Origin: Roseicitreum antarcticum
Lineage (GTDB): Bacteria > Pseudomonadota > Alphaproteobacteria > Rhodobacterales > Rhodobacteraceae
Direction of reading: 5' to 3'
Length of the DNA: 64,000 nt
Assembly (NCBI RefSeq): GCF_014681765.1
Contig: NZ_CP061498.1
Coordinates: 434,001-498,000, forward strand
The notes beneath the pieces were generated by a model. The model did no database searches and was not told the DNA's origin. It worked only from the letters and a program-made list of their open reading frames with translations. Both the position numbers and the translations under genes were made by a program. Of this stretch, positions 9,241 to 18,306 are shown piece after piece; position 1 is the first letter of the stretch, and each line of letters starts with the position of its first letter.

Positions 9241-12200
9241 ATGGATTTGTCCGATTCACTCGCGAAAGAGCGTAGGGCACGCTTGATGGCGCAACAGCTT
9301 TTGCAACAGACCCAGGCAGAGCTGTCGAAGGCGCTCAAGCAACTGGACCTGCATGCGCGCGACCTGTCCGCCCAGGTGATCCGCCAACGCGCCGAGGTGC
9401 AGGACGCCCGCAGTACTGCCGAGGTTTTGAAGGGCGAAAAGCGCCAGGCGCTGGTCGAACTCAAAAGCGCGCATCTGACCGCAGTGCAAACCGAACGGCG
9501 CCTGTGGGACAGCATCAATACCGTAACCGATGGGTTTGCTGTCTTTGATGTCGACAGCAGGCTGGTGCTGGCCAATACCGCCTACATGCAGGTGTTCTGT
9601 GACTGGCCCGAGGTTGCGGTGGGCATTACCTTGCAGCGCGTGCTGGAAATCTGCGCCTATGAAGGGGTCGTGCAGCTGGAGGGGCAGGACCCAGCGGACT
9701 GGATCGCCGCGCAGCTCACCCGCTGGGAACAAAACCCGATCCCCGAGGCAGTCTTCAATTTACCTGACGGGACGATCGTGCGCGTTTGTGAACAGCGCGG
9801 GCGCGGCGGCGATGTGGTGTGCCTGATCCGCGACATCACACGCTCGATCCACCACGCCGCCGAGTTGGAGACGACACGCGCCCGCGCCGAGGCCGCGAAC
9901 CGGGCAAAATCGGCGTTTCTGGCGAATATGAGCCATGAAATCCGCACCCCGATGAATGGCGTGATCGGCATGGCAGAGATATTGGCCGAAAGCGACCTGA
10001 CGCCCGAACAGCGGCTTTATGTGTCCAGTATCCAGTCCTCTGGCGGGGCGCTGATGGAGATCATCAACGACGTTCTGGATTACTCGAAGATCGAGGCCGA
10101 GAAGCTGACCCTCGTCGCTGAACCGATGGATCTGGAGCAGTGCATCCATGAGGTGGCGCTGATGCTGCAGCCGCGCGCCCGGGCTCGCGGGCTGGATCTG
10201 ATCGTGGATTACGACCTGGCCACGCCCGCGCGGTTCATCGGTGATCCCGGGCGATTACGGCAAGTGATGACCAATCTGATCGGCAATGCGGTCAAGTTCA
10301 CGCCAGCGGGCCACGTTCTGGTACGGGTCGAGGGGCAGATGGTACAAGATCATGTGGCGGAAGGGCGTGGGTTGGACGCTTCTGATGGCGATGCGCTGCT
10401 TCAGGATCTGCGCATCACGGTCGACGACACCGGGATTGGCATCAGCGCCGAGCATCTGGAACAGATATTCGATGAGTTCAAACAAGTCGAAGAACAGGCC
10501 AACCGCGCATTCGAGGGGACGGGCCTTGGCCTTGCGATCACGCGCAGGCTGGTTGATCTGATGGGCGGCGCGATCTGGGTGGAATCGACGCCCGGCGTCG
10601 GGTCGTGCTTTGGTCTTGACCTGCGGTTGCCGGTTGCGGCGACCGCTGCACCGGGGGCGGATGGGGCTGTGGACACTTCGTCATCGGGGGCGGCGGAAGT
10701 CCAGCCAAGGGGGATACAACAGCCTGTGGCGGGCGCGCCTGTAACCCAAGGACATGCTTCGCGCTGGCCGGTAACGGCTGGGCCCGCGCGTGACAGGCCC
10801 GCGCGTGACAGGCCTGCGCAGGAAAGCAGCGCAGCGCAATGGCTGGCGTCAGAAAAAATGGCGACTGGCACGGCAAGCGACAAGCTGACGATCGCGCGGC
10901 CGGTGTCAGAAGCGGTTGCCAGTCACGGGCCGGTCTGGGCCTCCGCCACCGGACAGGCCACGCCGAATGGGGCTTTGCAAACCACTGCTGTGCCCTTGGT
11001 TCCGACGCCGCGCGCACCTAGGACAGCAGGGCCAAACGCACAAACGGCGAGGCCAGAGGTCGAGGGTCCGGTAGTGGCGGCAGGGGTTCCGGGATTGCCA
11101 GGGGCTGGACCTTCCGCCCACCCACTTGCCCCCCACGCGCCTGCACCCCAAGCCTATGACCCTCAGGCGCTTTCCTCCGAAGCGCAGTCAGGTGGTCTGT
11201 CGCCGCCCGAGGGAAGTTCCCCCGACCAGCGCGCGCTGGACCAGATCGGGCGCGTGTTGTTTGTCGATGACAGGAGCCTGACGTGCACGATCCTTAGTCG
11301 CAACCTGGCGCGGCTTCGGGTGCCGGTGCGGGTTGCGGGCCATGATGCGCCTTTACCTACTGCCGTGGCGCCCGGTGACGGTGTGGATCTGTTGGTCATC
11401 GACCATGACGTGCTGGGGCCGGATGTGACCGGCAAACTGGCGCATCTGTGCACGGCCTACCCCATGGCGGCAATGGTGGTGCTGACAGCGCAGCCGACCG
11501 CGCTGGCAGAAACGGCGGCGGTGCCGACCGGTGCCCGATTGGTGCAAAAACCGGTGGATTTTCGCGGCATTCTGCACGAACTGGCCATGGCCGCAGGGCA
11601 GTCGCTGACCGCATCGGCCGACCCCGGCATTGCGCTGCGGAGGCGTGACGCGCAGCCGTTGGGGCACTGGCCGCGCGCTGCGGCGGACGTGTCAGGCCCT
11701 GATGTCTTTGACGTCGGCGGGCCGGGCGATCCCGCATCCCGCCGGGTTGCCGCCGCAACTGGCCACATGCCCTACGACGCGCATGCACCAGGGGCTGGAG
11801 GTGACACTGGACCGGAAGCACCGCTTGCCCTGAACCAAGGCCCCTCTGCGCCCCACGGGACAGGCGTCGCCGATGCCGGGTCTGTCGCCGGGCCTTCGGG
11901 CCTGAACGGCATCCGCCTTCTGGTGGCCGAGGATAACCGCACCAACCGGTTGGTCGTCGACACCATGCTGCGCGGGCAGGGGCTGGACATTCGCTTCGTG
12001 GTCAATGGCGCGCATGCAGTGGCCGAATTCCAGGATTTTCGCCCCGATATCGTGCTGATGGACATCTCCATGCCCGAAATGGACGGGCGCGAGGCAACGC
12101 GGCGCATCCGCGCCCTGCCTGGCGGCGCAGATGTGCCCGTCATTGCCCTGACGGCGCATGCTCAGGCTTCGGAGCGTGCGGCCGCGCTGGCGGCAGGGAT

Positions 12201-12282
12201 GACCGACTACCTGACCAAGCCCATGCGCAAGGCGGGGCTTCTGGCGGTGATCCGGCAGCATTGCGCCCCACCGACGCGCTGA
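9241..12282 (+). CDS. Hybrid sensor histidine kinase with two receiver domains
   Basis: A 1013-residue soluble-looking hybrid kinase. An N-terminal coiled coil (about 1-90) and a PAS-like sensor domain (about 90-200) precede HisKA, with His232 in NMSHEIRTPMNGVIGM. The ATPase domain has NAVKFTP, DTGIGIS and GTGLGLAITRRL. A linker of about 200 residues rich in Ala, Pro and Gly follows (465-668). Receiver 1 keeps D676/D677, D721, a Thr and K770, though its surrounding sequence is divergent. Receiver 2 has E897-D898, phospho-acceptor D941 in LMDISMPEMDG, and K993. No transmembrane segment is seen. The phn genes follow, but a link to phosphonate sensing is only a guess. Confidence 0.93.
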   Translation: MDLSDSLAKERRARLMAQQLLQQTQAELSKALKQLDLHARDLSAQVIRQRAEVQDARSTAEVLKGEKRQALVELKSAHLTAVQTERRLWDSINTVTDGFAVFDVDSRLVLANTAYMQVFCDWPEVAVGITLQRVLEICAYEGVVQLEGQDPADWIAAQLTRWEQNPIPEAVFNLPDGTIVRVCEQRGRGGDVVCLIRDITRSIHHAAELETTRARAEAANRAKSAFLANMSHEIRTPMNGVIGMAEILAESDLTPEQRLYVSSIQSSGGALMEIINDVLDYSKIEAEKLTLVAEPMDLEQCIHEVALMLQPRARARGLDLIVDYDLATPARFIGDPGRLRQVMTNLIGNAVKFTPAGHVLVRVEGQMVQDHVAEGRGLDASDGDALLQDLRITVDDTGIGISAEHLEQIFDEFKQVEEQANRAFEGTGLGLAITRRLVDLMGGAIWVESTPGVGSCFGLDLRLPVAATAAPGADGAVDTSSSGAAEVQPRGIQQPVAGAPVTQGHASRWPVTAGPARDRPARDRPAQESSAAQWLASEKMATGTASDKLTIARPVSEAVASHGPVWASATGQATPNGALQTTAVPLVPTPRAPRTAGPNAQTARPEVEGPVVAAGVPGLPGAGPSAHPLAPHAPAPQAYDPQALSSEAQSGGLSPPEGSSPDQRALDQIGRVLFVDDRSLTCTILSRNLARLRVPVRVAGHDAPLPTAVAPGDGVDLLVIDHDVLGPDVTGKLAHLCTAYPMAAMVVLTAQPTALAETAAVPTGARLVQKPVDFRGILHELAMAAGQSLTASADPGIALRRRDAQPLGHWPRAAADVSGPDVFDVGGPGDPASRRVAAATGHMPYDAHAPGAGGDTGPEAPLALNQGPSAPHGTGVADAGSVAGPSGLNGIRLLVAEDNRTNRLVVDTMLRGQGLDIRFVVNGAHAVAEFQDFRPDIVLMDISMPEMDGREATRRIRALPGGADVPVIALTAHAQASERAAALAAGMTDYLTKPMRKAGLLAVIRQHCAPPTR

Positions 12283-12545
12283 TTCCATTGCGCGTGCCAA
12301 GGGATGCTGGCGCGCGTGCAGACGCAGGCGCGCAATAACCCAGACGTGCAGCCCGCGCTGCAAATCCGGGTACCCGTACCGCACGGGGCGCGGCTGTGAT
12401 TGGAATAGAACAACGTTACAGCCCGTTTTACAAAATCTTCATCCCGCCTTCGCTGGACTGACGCATTCCCCGCGTACATCGGCCGGGCAACAATTGGCGC
12501 TGCCGCGTTGCAGCAACCGCATATCTGCGATGGAGTTATTTAGAT

Positions 12546-13475
12546 ATGATCCGCACGACACTTCTGGGCCTGATCGCTGCCAGCACGGCACTGACCGCGC
12601 TGTCTTCCGCCGCCGTCGCACAAGACTGGCGCGCTGATCTGCCGACCTTCCGCATCGGCCTTCTGGGTGGCGAGAACGAGTCTGATCGCCTGCGCAACAA
12701 CGACTGCCTGCGCGTCGCGCTGGAAGAGCGTCTGGGCGTGCCGGTCGAAATGTTCCCCGCACCCGATTACGCTGGCGTGATGCAGGGCCTGCTGGCCGAC
12801 CAGCTGGATTATGCCGCGCTTGGCGCGTCGGGCTACGCCGGCATCTATCTGCAAGATCCCGAAGCCGTAGAGCCGGTCTTTGTTTCGGCCGAGGCTGATG
12901 GCTCGCTGGGTTACATCGCCGTCATGCTGGCGCGCGCTGACAGCGGCATCGAAAATCTTGAGCAAATGGAAGGCCGTAGCCTGGTCTACGCCGACCCGAA
13001 CTCAACCTCGGGCTACCTGGTCCCGCGCGCCGAACTGGCAGCGATGGGAATCGACGACAGCACCTATTTCAGCAACACCGGCTTTGGTGGCGGGCATGAG
13101 CAGGGCGTGATCGCCGTGGTCAACGGCCAGTATGACGCCGCTGTCACCTGGGCTTCGGGTCTGGGCGAACCGGCTGAAGGCTATACCCGTGGCAACGTGC
13201 GCCGCATGATCGACAATGGCCTGCTGGACATGTCGGAAATGCGCGTCATCTGGGAATCGAACCTGATCCCGAACGGCCCGGTCGTGCTGCGCAAAGACCT
13301 GCCGCAAGAGGTCAAGGACATCGTGTCCGACTACCTGGCCAACCAGTTGGAAGCCGATGCGCAGTGCTATTACGACGTGTCGTTTGGCGAAGGCCAGGGC
13401 TGGGCGCCGGTCGACCATTCGTTCTTCGCAGGTATAGTTGCGATGCGCGAAGCTGAGCTTGCAGGCTCGCGCTGA
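12546..13475 (+). CDS. phnD: Phosphonate ABC transporter, periplasmic binding protein (first copy)
   Basis: A 309-residue PhnD-family binding protein with a signal peptide (about 1-25, cut after AVA). It captures phosphonates in the periplasm for PhnCE. Family features are FRIGLLGGENESDR, FPAPDYAGVMQGLLADQLDYAALGASGY, DPNSTSGYLVPRAEL and GGGHEQGVIAV. GGAG lies about ten bases upstream of the ATG. A strong terminator follows the stop. The second copy at 13623 shares long identical blocks, so this is a tandem duplication that has diverged. Confidence 0.93.
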   Translation: MIRTTLLGLIAASTALTALSSAAVAQDWRADLPTFRIGLLGGENESDRLRNNDCLRVALEERLGVPVEMFPAPDYAGVMQGLLADQLDYAALGASGYAGIYLQDPEAVEPVFVSAEADGSLGYIAVMLARADSGIENLEQMEGRSLVYADPNSTSGYLVPRAELAAMGIDDSTYFSNTGFGGGHEQGVIAVVNGQYDAAVTWASGLGEPAEGYTRGNVRRMIDNGLLDMSEMRVIWESNLIPNGPVVLRKDLPQEVKDIVSDYLANQLEADAQCYYDVSFGEGQGWAPVDHSFFAGIVAMREAELAGSR

Positions 13476-13485
13476 CCCCTGAATT

Positions 13486-13512
13486 GGCGGCCCCATCGCG
13501 GGCCGCCTTTTT
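13486..13512 (+). terminator. Rho-independent terminator after first phnD
   Basis: GGCGGCCC pairs with GGGCCGCC around a 6-base loop and is followed by TTTTT, ten bases after the stop. It probably limits read-through so that the binding protein is made in excess. Confidence 0.85.
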
Positions 13513-13546
13513 CTTTCCGTCTTCCCCTTCTGGGTCGTCGGGAACG

Positions 13547-13582
13547 CGTATGGAAACCGTATGGGTCTGGTATGGCTTTGAT
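13547..13582 (+). promoter_or_regulatory. Three 11-bp-spaced GTATGG repeats upstream of second phnD
   Basis: GTATGG occurs at 13548, 13559 and 13570, an exact 11-bp period, and a weaker fourth unit (CGTCGGGAACG) precedes at 13536. The block ends 40 bases before the phnD ATG. Direct repeats with 11-bp period are the usual target form of PhoB/OmpR-family regulators, but the repeat sequence is not the Pho consensus. A 31/36 match occurs at 61652-61687. Confidence 0.55.
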
Positions 13583-13622
13583 CGGGCTTCCAGCGCTCCC
13601 TCCGCATGAAAAAGGAAACGCC

Positions 13623-14549
13623 ATGAAACCGTCGAACATCCTGAAGTTGTCCACCGCAGCCGCCATCGCGCTGACCGCCAGCACCCCGGCTTTCGCCGAC
13701 TGGCGCGCCGATATGGGCACCTACAACATTGGCCTTCTGGGCGGTGAGAACGAATCCGACCGCCTGCGTCGCTATGATTGTTTTGCCGATACGATGAGCG
13801 AAGCGCTTGGCGTTCCGGTCGAGCTGTTCCCCGCGTCGGATTATGCCGGTGTGATGCAGGGCCTGCTGGCGGGCCAGCTTCATCAGGCCGGGTTGGGCGC
13901 ATCGGGCTATGCCGGGATCTATCTGCAAGACCCCGACGCCGTGTCGCCGATCCTGACCACCAAGAACGTGGATGACAGCCTTGGCTATTACTCGGTCATC
14001 TATGTGAAGTCTGACAGCGACGCCCAGTCGCTGGAAGATCTGGAAGGCATGTCGCTCGCTTATGCCGACCCGAACTCCACCTCGGGCTACCTCGTGCCGC
14101 GCGCCGAGCTGGCTGCTGCCGGGATCGACGACGCCACCTTCTTCAGCGGCACCGGCTTTGGTGGCGGGCATGAACAGGCGGTTATCGCCGTGCTGAACGA
14201 TCAATACGATGCCGGCGTCACCTGGACCTCGCTGATGGGTGAGGAATCTGAGGGCTACACCCGTGGCAACCTGCGCCGCATGGTGGACAATGAACTGCTG
14301 GACATGGGCGATATCCGCATCGTGTGGGAATCGAAACTGATCCCGAACGGCCCGACCGTGTTCCGCAACGATCTGCCTGAAGAAGCCCGCGACCTGGCCG
14401 TGCAGGCGATGCTGAATCTGAAAGAGAACGATCCCGCCTGCTATTCCGACACCGTGGGCGGTGAGGGCAACGGTTTTGCCGAAGTCGACCATTCGTTCTA
14501 CGAAGGCATCGTTGCGATGCGCGAAGCCGAAATGGCCGCGTCGCGTTGA
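13623..14549 (+). CDS. phnD: Phosphonate ABC transporter, periplasmic binding protein (second copy)
   Basis: A 308-residue PhnD paralogue with signal peptide (about 1-23, cut after AFA). It shares GLLGGENESDRLR, the YAGVMQGLL block, DPNSTSGYLVPRAELAA and the SLIPNGP-like end region with the first copy. The start at 13623 has AAAGGA seven bases upstream; an in-frame ATG at 13572 falls inside the repeat element and is not used. Its own terminator follows. Two binding proteins before a single phnCEE set may widen the substrate range, which is inference. Confidence 0.93.
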   Translation: MKPSNILKLSTAAAIALTASTPAFADWRADMGTYNIGLLGGENESDRLRRYDCFADTMSEALGVPVELFPASDYAGVMQGLLAGQLHQAGLGASGYAGIYLQDPDAVSPILTTKNVDDSLGYYSVIYVKSDSDAQSLEDLEGMSLAYADPNSTSGYLVPRAELAAAGIDDATFFSGTGFGGGHEQAVIAVLNDQYDAGVTWTSLMGEESEGYTRGNLRRMVDNELLDMGDIRIVWESKLIPNGPTVFRNDLPEEARDLAVQAMLNLKENDPACYSDTVGGEGNGFAEVDHSFYEGIVAMREAEMAASR

Positions 14550-14567
14550 TCCCCTGATCCCTGTTGA

Positions 14568-14604
14568 CAGGCCCCCGCATCGCACGCGGGGGTCTGTTTT
14601 TGTT
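14568..14604 (+). terminator. Rho-independent terminator after second phnD
   Basis: CAGGCCCCCGC pairs with GCGGGGGTCTG (one G-T pair) around a 7-base loop, followed by TTTTTGTT. It sits between phnD and phnC and would set the ratio of binding protein to ATPase and permeases. Confidence 0.85.
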
Positions 14605-14650
14605 CTGACGGCGGGCCGTTGTGCCTGCCCCCTGATGCGAGGTGACGCAG

Positions 14651-15475
14651 ATGCTGGAACTCCGACAGCTTTCCAAAGAATTCAAAGGCAACGTGGCCGT
14701 GAAACCGGCGGACCTGACCATTCCTGACGGTCAGATGGTAGGTATCATCGGCCGGTCTGGTGCGGGCAAATCGACGCTGCTGCGCATGATCAACCGGCTG
14801 AACGATCCGTCGGGTGGGCAGATCCAGTTTCATGGGCGCGACATCACCGCGATGAAGGGCCGTGAGTTGCGCAAGTGGCGCAACGAATGCGCCATGGTGT
14901 TTCAACAGTTCAACCTTGTGGGTCGGCTGAATGTCATCACCAATGTGATGACCGGCCGTCTTTATCATCATGGATTTGTCAGCTCGATGTTGCAGCAGTT
15001 CAGCGCGCGCGAGCGTGCTTTCGCGGTGCGCGCCCTTGACCGGCTGGGCATGGCGCATGTCGCCTTGCAACAGACCGATACGCTGTCGGGTGGCCAGATG
15101 CAGCGGGTGGCGATTGCCCGCGCGCTGGTGCAGGAACCCAAGATCATGCTGGCCGATGAACCCATCGCCAGCCTTGACCCGCTGAACGCCAAGGTGGTGA
15201 TGGACGCGCTGCGCGCCATCAACCAAGAAGACGGCATCACCGTTGTGTGCAATCTGCACACGCTGGACACGGCGCGCACCTATTGCGACCGTATCATCGG
15301 CATGCAGGACGGGAATATCGTATTCGACGGCCCGCCCAAGGCCCTGACCGACAAGGCCGCGCGCACCATCTACGGGGCTGAGGCGGCGGAAGCGTTCTCT
15401 GAGGCGCTGACCTCTACCTCGCTTCAGCAGCCATCGGGGAAGCGCCCCGAGGTCGAAACCCGCGTGGTGAACTGA
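14651..15475 (+). CDS. phnC: Phosphonate ABC transporter, ATP-binding protein
   Basis: A 274-residue ABC ATPase that drives phosphonate import with PhnE. Walker A is GRSGAGKST, the Q-loop lies in [13 protein letters not shown], the signature is [15 protein letters not shown], Walker B is IMLADEP and the switch His is in CNLHTLD. An in-frame GTG lies nine bases earlier, but it is part of the GAGGTGA ribosome site, so the ATG at 14651 is preferred. phnE follows one base after the stop. Confidence 0.95.
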   Translation: MLELRQLSKEFKGNVAVKPADLTIPDGQMVGIIGRSGAGKSTLLRMINRLNDPSGGQIQFHGRDITAMKGRELRKWRNECAMVFQQFNLVGRLNVITNVMTGRLYHHGFVSSMLQQFSARERAFAVRALDRLGMAHVALQQTDTLSGGQMQRVAIARALVQEPKIMLADEPIASLDPLNAKVVMDALRAINQEDGITVVCNLHTLDTARTYCDRIIGMQDGNIVFDGPPKALTDKAARTIYGAEAAEAFSEALTSTSLQQPSGKRPEVETRVVN

Positions 15476-15476
15476 C

Positions 15477-16424
15477 ATGGCTGATGCAACTGCAAATGGC
15501 GGTGCGGGTGCCGGTTCGGGCAACAGGGGCACGACCGATGCGGTCACCCTGTTCGAGGAACACCGCGCCCGGCTGATCCGCGACAAGATGATGGCCAACC
15601 TTCTGTTGGCCGCGCTCTTCGTGTTCTTTCTGGTCTGGTCGATCTATATCTCGGGGTTCTTTCCCGAACGCTTGGCCACGGGCATTCCGCGCATCTTTGA
15701 ATACTTTGGCACGATCATTCCCAACCTGGAGGCCGACAAGCTGTTTGCGGCCCGGATGGAGGATGGCCGCGCCGTGCCGGGGTCGTTGCAATACTGGTAT
15801 TCCGATTTCAGCAAATACGTCACGCTGATCTGGGAAACCATTTTGATGGCGATCACCGCCACCATTCTGGGCACGGCGCTGGCCTTCGTCTTGTGCTTCC
15901 CGGCGGCGCGCAACCTTGCGCCCAATGGCTGGATTGGTATGGCCTCGCGGCGCTTCATGGAATTCTGCCGCGGGGTCCCTGAGATCCTCTATGCGCTGAT
16001 CCTGGTCTTTGCGGTCGGTATCGGCCCCCTTGCCGGCGTGCTGGCCATTGCGATCCACACGGCCGGCGCCTTGGGCAAGATGTTCGCCGAAGTGAACGAG
16101 AACGCCAGCCTGCGGCCCGTGGACGGGATCAAATCCGTTGGCGGGACCTGGTTTGAGCAGATCCGCTTTGGCATCGTTCCGCAGGTATTGCCGAACTTTG
16201 CCAGCTACACGCTGTTGCGCTTCGAGGTGAATGTGCGCGCCTCGTCCATCGTAGGCTTCGTTGGCGCGGGCGGGATCGGGCAAGAGTTGAACCATGTCAT
16301 CAGTTTCTATTCCGATGACCGGGTGCTGGCGGTGCTGATCCTGGTGGTGCTGACCGTGACCTGTATCGACCTCTTGTCCGAGCGGGTGCGCCATTACTTC
16401 ATCGGCAAGGAGAACCTGAAATGA
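15477..16424 (+). CDS. phnE: Phosphonate ABC transporter, permease PhnE (first)
   Basis: A 315-residue inner-membrane permease with a cytoplasmic Gly/Ala-rich N-terminus of about 40 residues and around six hydrophobic segments. The EAA-type ATPase contact loop is visible as EVNENASLRPVDGIKSVGGT, and the C-terminal FVGAGGIGQEL is typical for PhnE. It overlaps the second phnE by four bases (ATGA). Two different PhnE permeases encoded side by side usually form a heterodimer. Confidence 0.94.
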   Translation: MADATANGGAGAGSGNRGTTDAVTLFEEHRARLIRDKMMANLLLAALFVFFLVWSIYISGFFPERLATGIPRIFEYFGTIIPNLEADKLFAARMEDGRAVPGSLQYWYSDFSKYVTLIWETILMAITATILGTALAFVLCFPAARNLAPNGWIGMASRRFMEFCRGVPEILYALILVFAVGIGPLAGVLAIAIHTAGALGKMFAEVNENASLRPVDGIKSVGGTWFEQIRFGIVPQVLPNFASYTLLRFEVNVRASSIVGFVGAGGIGQELNHVISFYSDDRVLAVLILVVLTVTCIDLLSERVRHYFIGKENLK

Positions 16425-17278
16425 CGACGATGACCTTTGCCGCGATCACCGATGCCGATGTGGCATCCGTGCGCAAGCGCCACCCCGGCGCGTTTGGCGA
16501 TCCGTTCCAGCGCGCGCTTGTGGTGGGCAGTTGGGCGATCATGATCGGCTACCTGCTGTATTCGTTCCATATGTTCGAGTTCTACAAACTGTTCCAGGCG
16601 TCCGACAGGGCGTTGCAGATGCTCAGCCGGATGGTGGTCTGGCGCGACATGGAAACGTGGAACTACGGCAATATCTACACCGGGATCGCCCAGACCATCG
16701 CCATGGCGTTTCTGGGCACGTTCCTTGGCACAATCGTGGCGCTGGGACTGGGCTTTCTGGCCGCGCGCAACACGATGCCTGTGGGCATCATCCGCCACGG
16801 TGTGCGCCGGTTGCTGGATGTGTTCCGCGGGGTGGATCAGGTCGTCTGGGGTCTGGTCTTCGTGCGTGCCGTGGGCCTTGGGCCGCTGGCGGGCGTGCTT
16901 GCCATCTTCATCAGCGACATGGGCACGCTGGCCAAGCTCTATTCCGAGGCGATCGAGAACATCGACCGCAAGCAGGTCGAGGGCGTGCGCGCGACGGGCG
17001 CTGATCAGGCGCGGATTATCCGGTTCGGCTATATTCCGCAGATCCTGCCGGTGTTCATTTCCCTGTCGCTCTATTCGTTCGAATCCTCCACCCGGTCGGC
17101 CACCATTCTGGGGCTGGTAGGGGCAGGCGGGATCGGCATGATCATCATTGAGCGTTTCCGCGCGGGGCTCTTCGACCAGGTGGCCTTTGTGGTGCTGAAC
17201 GTGCTGGTGGTGATCGCGATCATTGATTGGGGCTCTGGGCTGATCCGCAAACGCTTTATCGGTGAGCGCGGGCATTGA
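16421..17278 (+). CDS. phnE: Phosphonate ABC transporter, permease PhnE (second)
   Basis: A 285-residue permease partner of the preceding PhnE. It has a first hydrophobic segment near residue 35, four or five more, the contact loop SEAIENIDRKQVEGVRATGA and the GLVGAGGIGMIIIERF motif. The start codon overlaps the upstream stop (ATGA), so translation is coupled. A GC-rich hairpin follows the gene. Confidence 0.94.
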   Translation: MTTMTFAAITDADVASVRKRHPGAFGDPFQRALVVGSWAIMIGYLLYSFHMFEFYKLFQASDRALQMLSRMVVWRDMETWNYGNIYTGIAQTIAMAFLGTFLGTIVALGLGFLAARNTMPVGIIRHGVRRLLDVFRGVDQVVWGLVFVRAVGLGPLAGVLAIFISDMGTLAKLYSEAIENIDRKQVEGVRATGADQARIIRFGYIPQILPVFISLSLYSFESSTRSATILGLVGAGGIGMIIIERFRAGLFDQVAFVVLNVLVVIAIIDWGSGLIRKRFIGERGH

Positions 17279-17304
17279 GCCGCGCTTGCCACCCCGAAAA
17301 CACA

Positions 17305-17334
17305 CCCCCGCCGCGGCATGCCCGGCGGGGGCTT
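17305..17334 (+). terminator. Hairpin between phnE and the transferase gene
   Basis: CCCCCGCCG and CGGCGGGGG form a 9-bp perfect stem with a 9-base loop, followed only by CTTT. It is a weak terminator or processing site, so the next gene may still be co-transcribed. Confidence 0.6.
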
Positions 17335-17353
17335 TCGCCAGAATGGACGCAAC

Positions 17354-17995
17354 ATGAAAAAACTTTCGCCCCAGACCGCGCTGATCCATGAGGGATGCAG
17401 TATCACCGACGCCAGCTTTGGGGCCTATACCGAAGTGGGGCGCGGGTCGGTCATCCAGAATTCGGAGTTTGGCGATTACAGCTATTGCGCGCGGCTGTGC
17501 GACATCGTGAACACCAGTGTCGGCAAGTTCGCCAATATCGCCGCCATGGTGCGCATCGGGCCGACGGACCATCCGATGGACCGCGCCAGCCTGCATCACT
17601 TCCTCTATCGCTCGGCCGATTACTGGGCGGATGCCGAACCCGATGATGCCTTCTTTGCCCGGCGGCGTGCGCGGCGCGTGGTGATCGGGCATGACACATG
17701 GATCGGCCATGGCGCGATCATCCGGCCCGAGGTTACCATCGGCCATGGCGCGGTGATCGGCGCGGGCGCGGTCGTCACCCATGACGTTGCTCCCTATACG
17801 ATCGTCACCGGCGTGCCTGCGACCAAGCTGCGTCGGCGGTTCCCCAAGAAGATTGCTGCGCGGCTGATCGCGCTGGCGTGGTGGGACTGGGAACACGCCC
17901 GGCTGCGCGCCGCCCTGCCGGATTTCCGCGCGCTCAACATCGAGGCGTTTCTGGACAAGTATGAGGATGCGCGGCTGGGCGGCCCGACGCATTGA
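17354..17995 (+). CDS. Hexapeptide-repeat acetyltransferase of the phosphonate cluster
   Basis: A 213-residue left-handed beta-helix acyltransferase. Hexapeptide turns are seen in the N-terminal half (CSITDASFGAYTEVGRGSVIQNSEFGDYSY) and again at HDTWIGHGAIIRPEVTIGHGAVIGAGAVVTHDV, with the catalytic-type His in GPTDHPMDRAS. Related proteins form a family found in phn operons, where they may N-acetylate aminophosphonates or a pathway intermediate, a role E. coli gives to PhnO. The acceptor here is not known. It is the last gene of the phnC-E-E transcription unit. Confidence 0.85.
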   Translation: MKKLSPQTALIHEGCSITDASFGAYTEVGRGSVIQNSEFGDYSYCARLCDIVNTSVGKFANIAAMVRIGPTDHPMDRASLHHFLYRSADYWADAEPDDAFFARRRARRVVIGHDTWIGHGAIIRPEVTIGHGAVIGAGAVVTHDVAPYTIVTGVPATKLRRRFPKKIAARLIALAWWDWEHARLRAALPDFRALNIEAFLDKYEDARLGGPTH

Positions 17996-18306
17996 GCGTG
18001 TGCTGAAATGGGATGCTTCGGCGGTGTGCAGCGGCTGTGCCGATGAAACCGTCCCTCTGGCGCTCTGCGGCTGAAGGGGGCTACCCCAAGGCCCCATCGC
18101 GCAGCAAAATCCAGCGACTTCGGCCCAAGGGCAGCGCCCGCGGCCCGGCGCGTCGCGTGCATTTGTTTTAGAGTAGCGGGAAGCACGTTGGCGGACCCCG
18201 TGCATTCACGTCGTGTCTCGATGACGTGTCAGCCCTGTTCTGGCGCGCTTGGCCGCTCGCCCCCACGCGCCCTATCTGTCGTGCGGGGGCGCGGGCTGGC
18301 GGCCCC
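17996..18306. other. Intergenic region between convergent phn genes
   Basis: About 310 bases between the transferase gene (plus) and the phnM-like gene (minus). No open frame with family features and no strong hairpin with T-run was seen. Confidence 0.5.

Noticed and set aside
12416-12432. Repeated TTACA upstream of the first phnD as a Pho box
   Set aside because: The spacing is 12 bp instead of 11 and the half-sites lack TGTCA; match to consensus is poor.
16394-18205. 603-codon minus-strand open frame over both phnE genes and the transferase
   Set aside because: It is the antisense shadow of clearly recognised phn genes; its translation is His/Arg/Gln-rich with no domain features.
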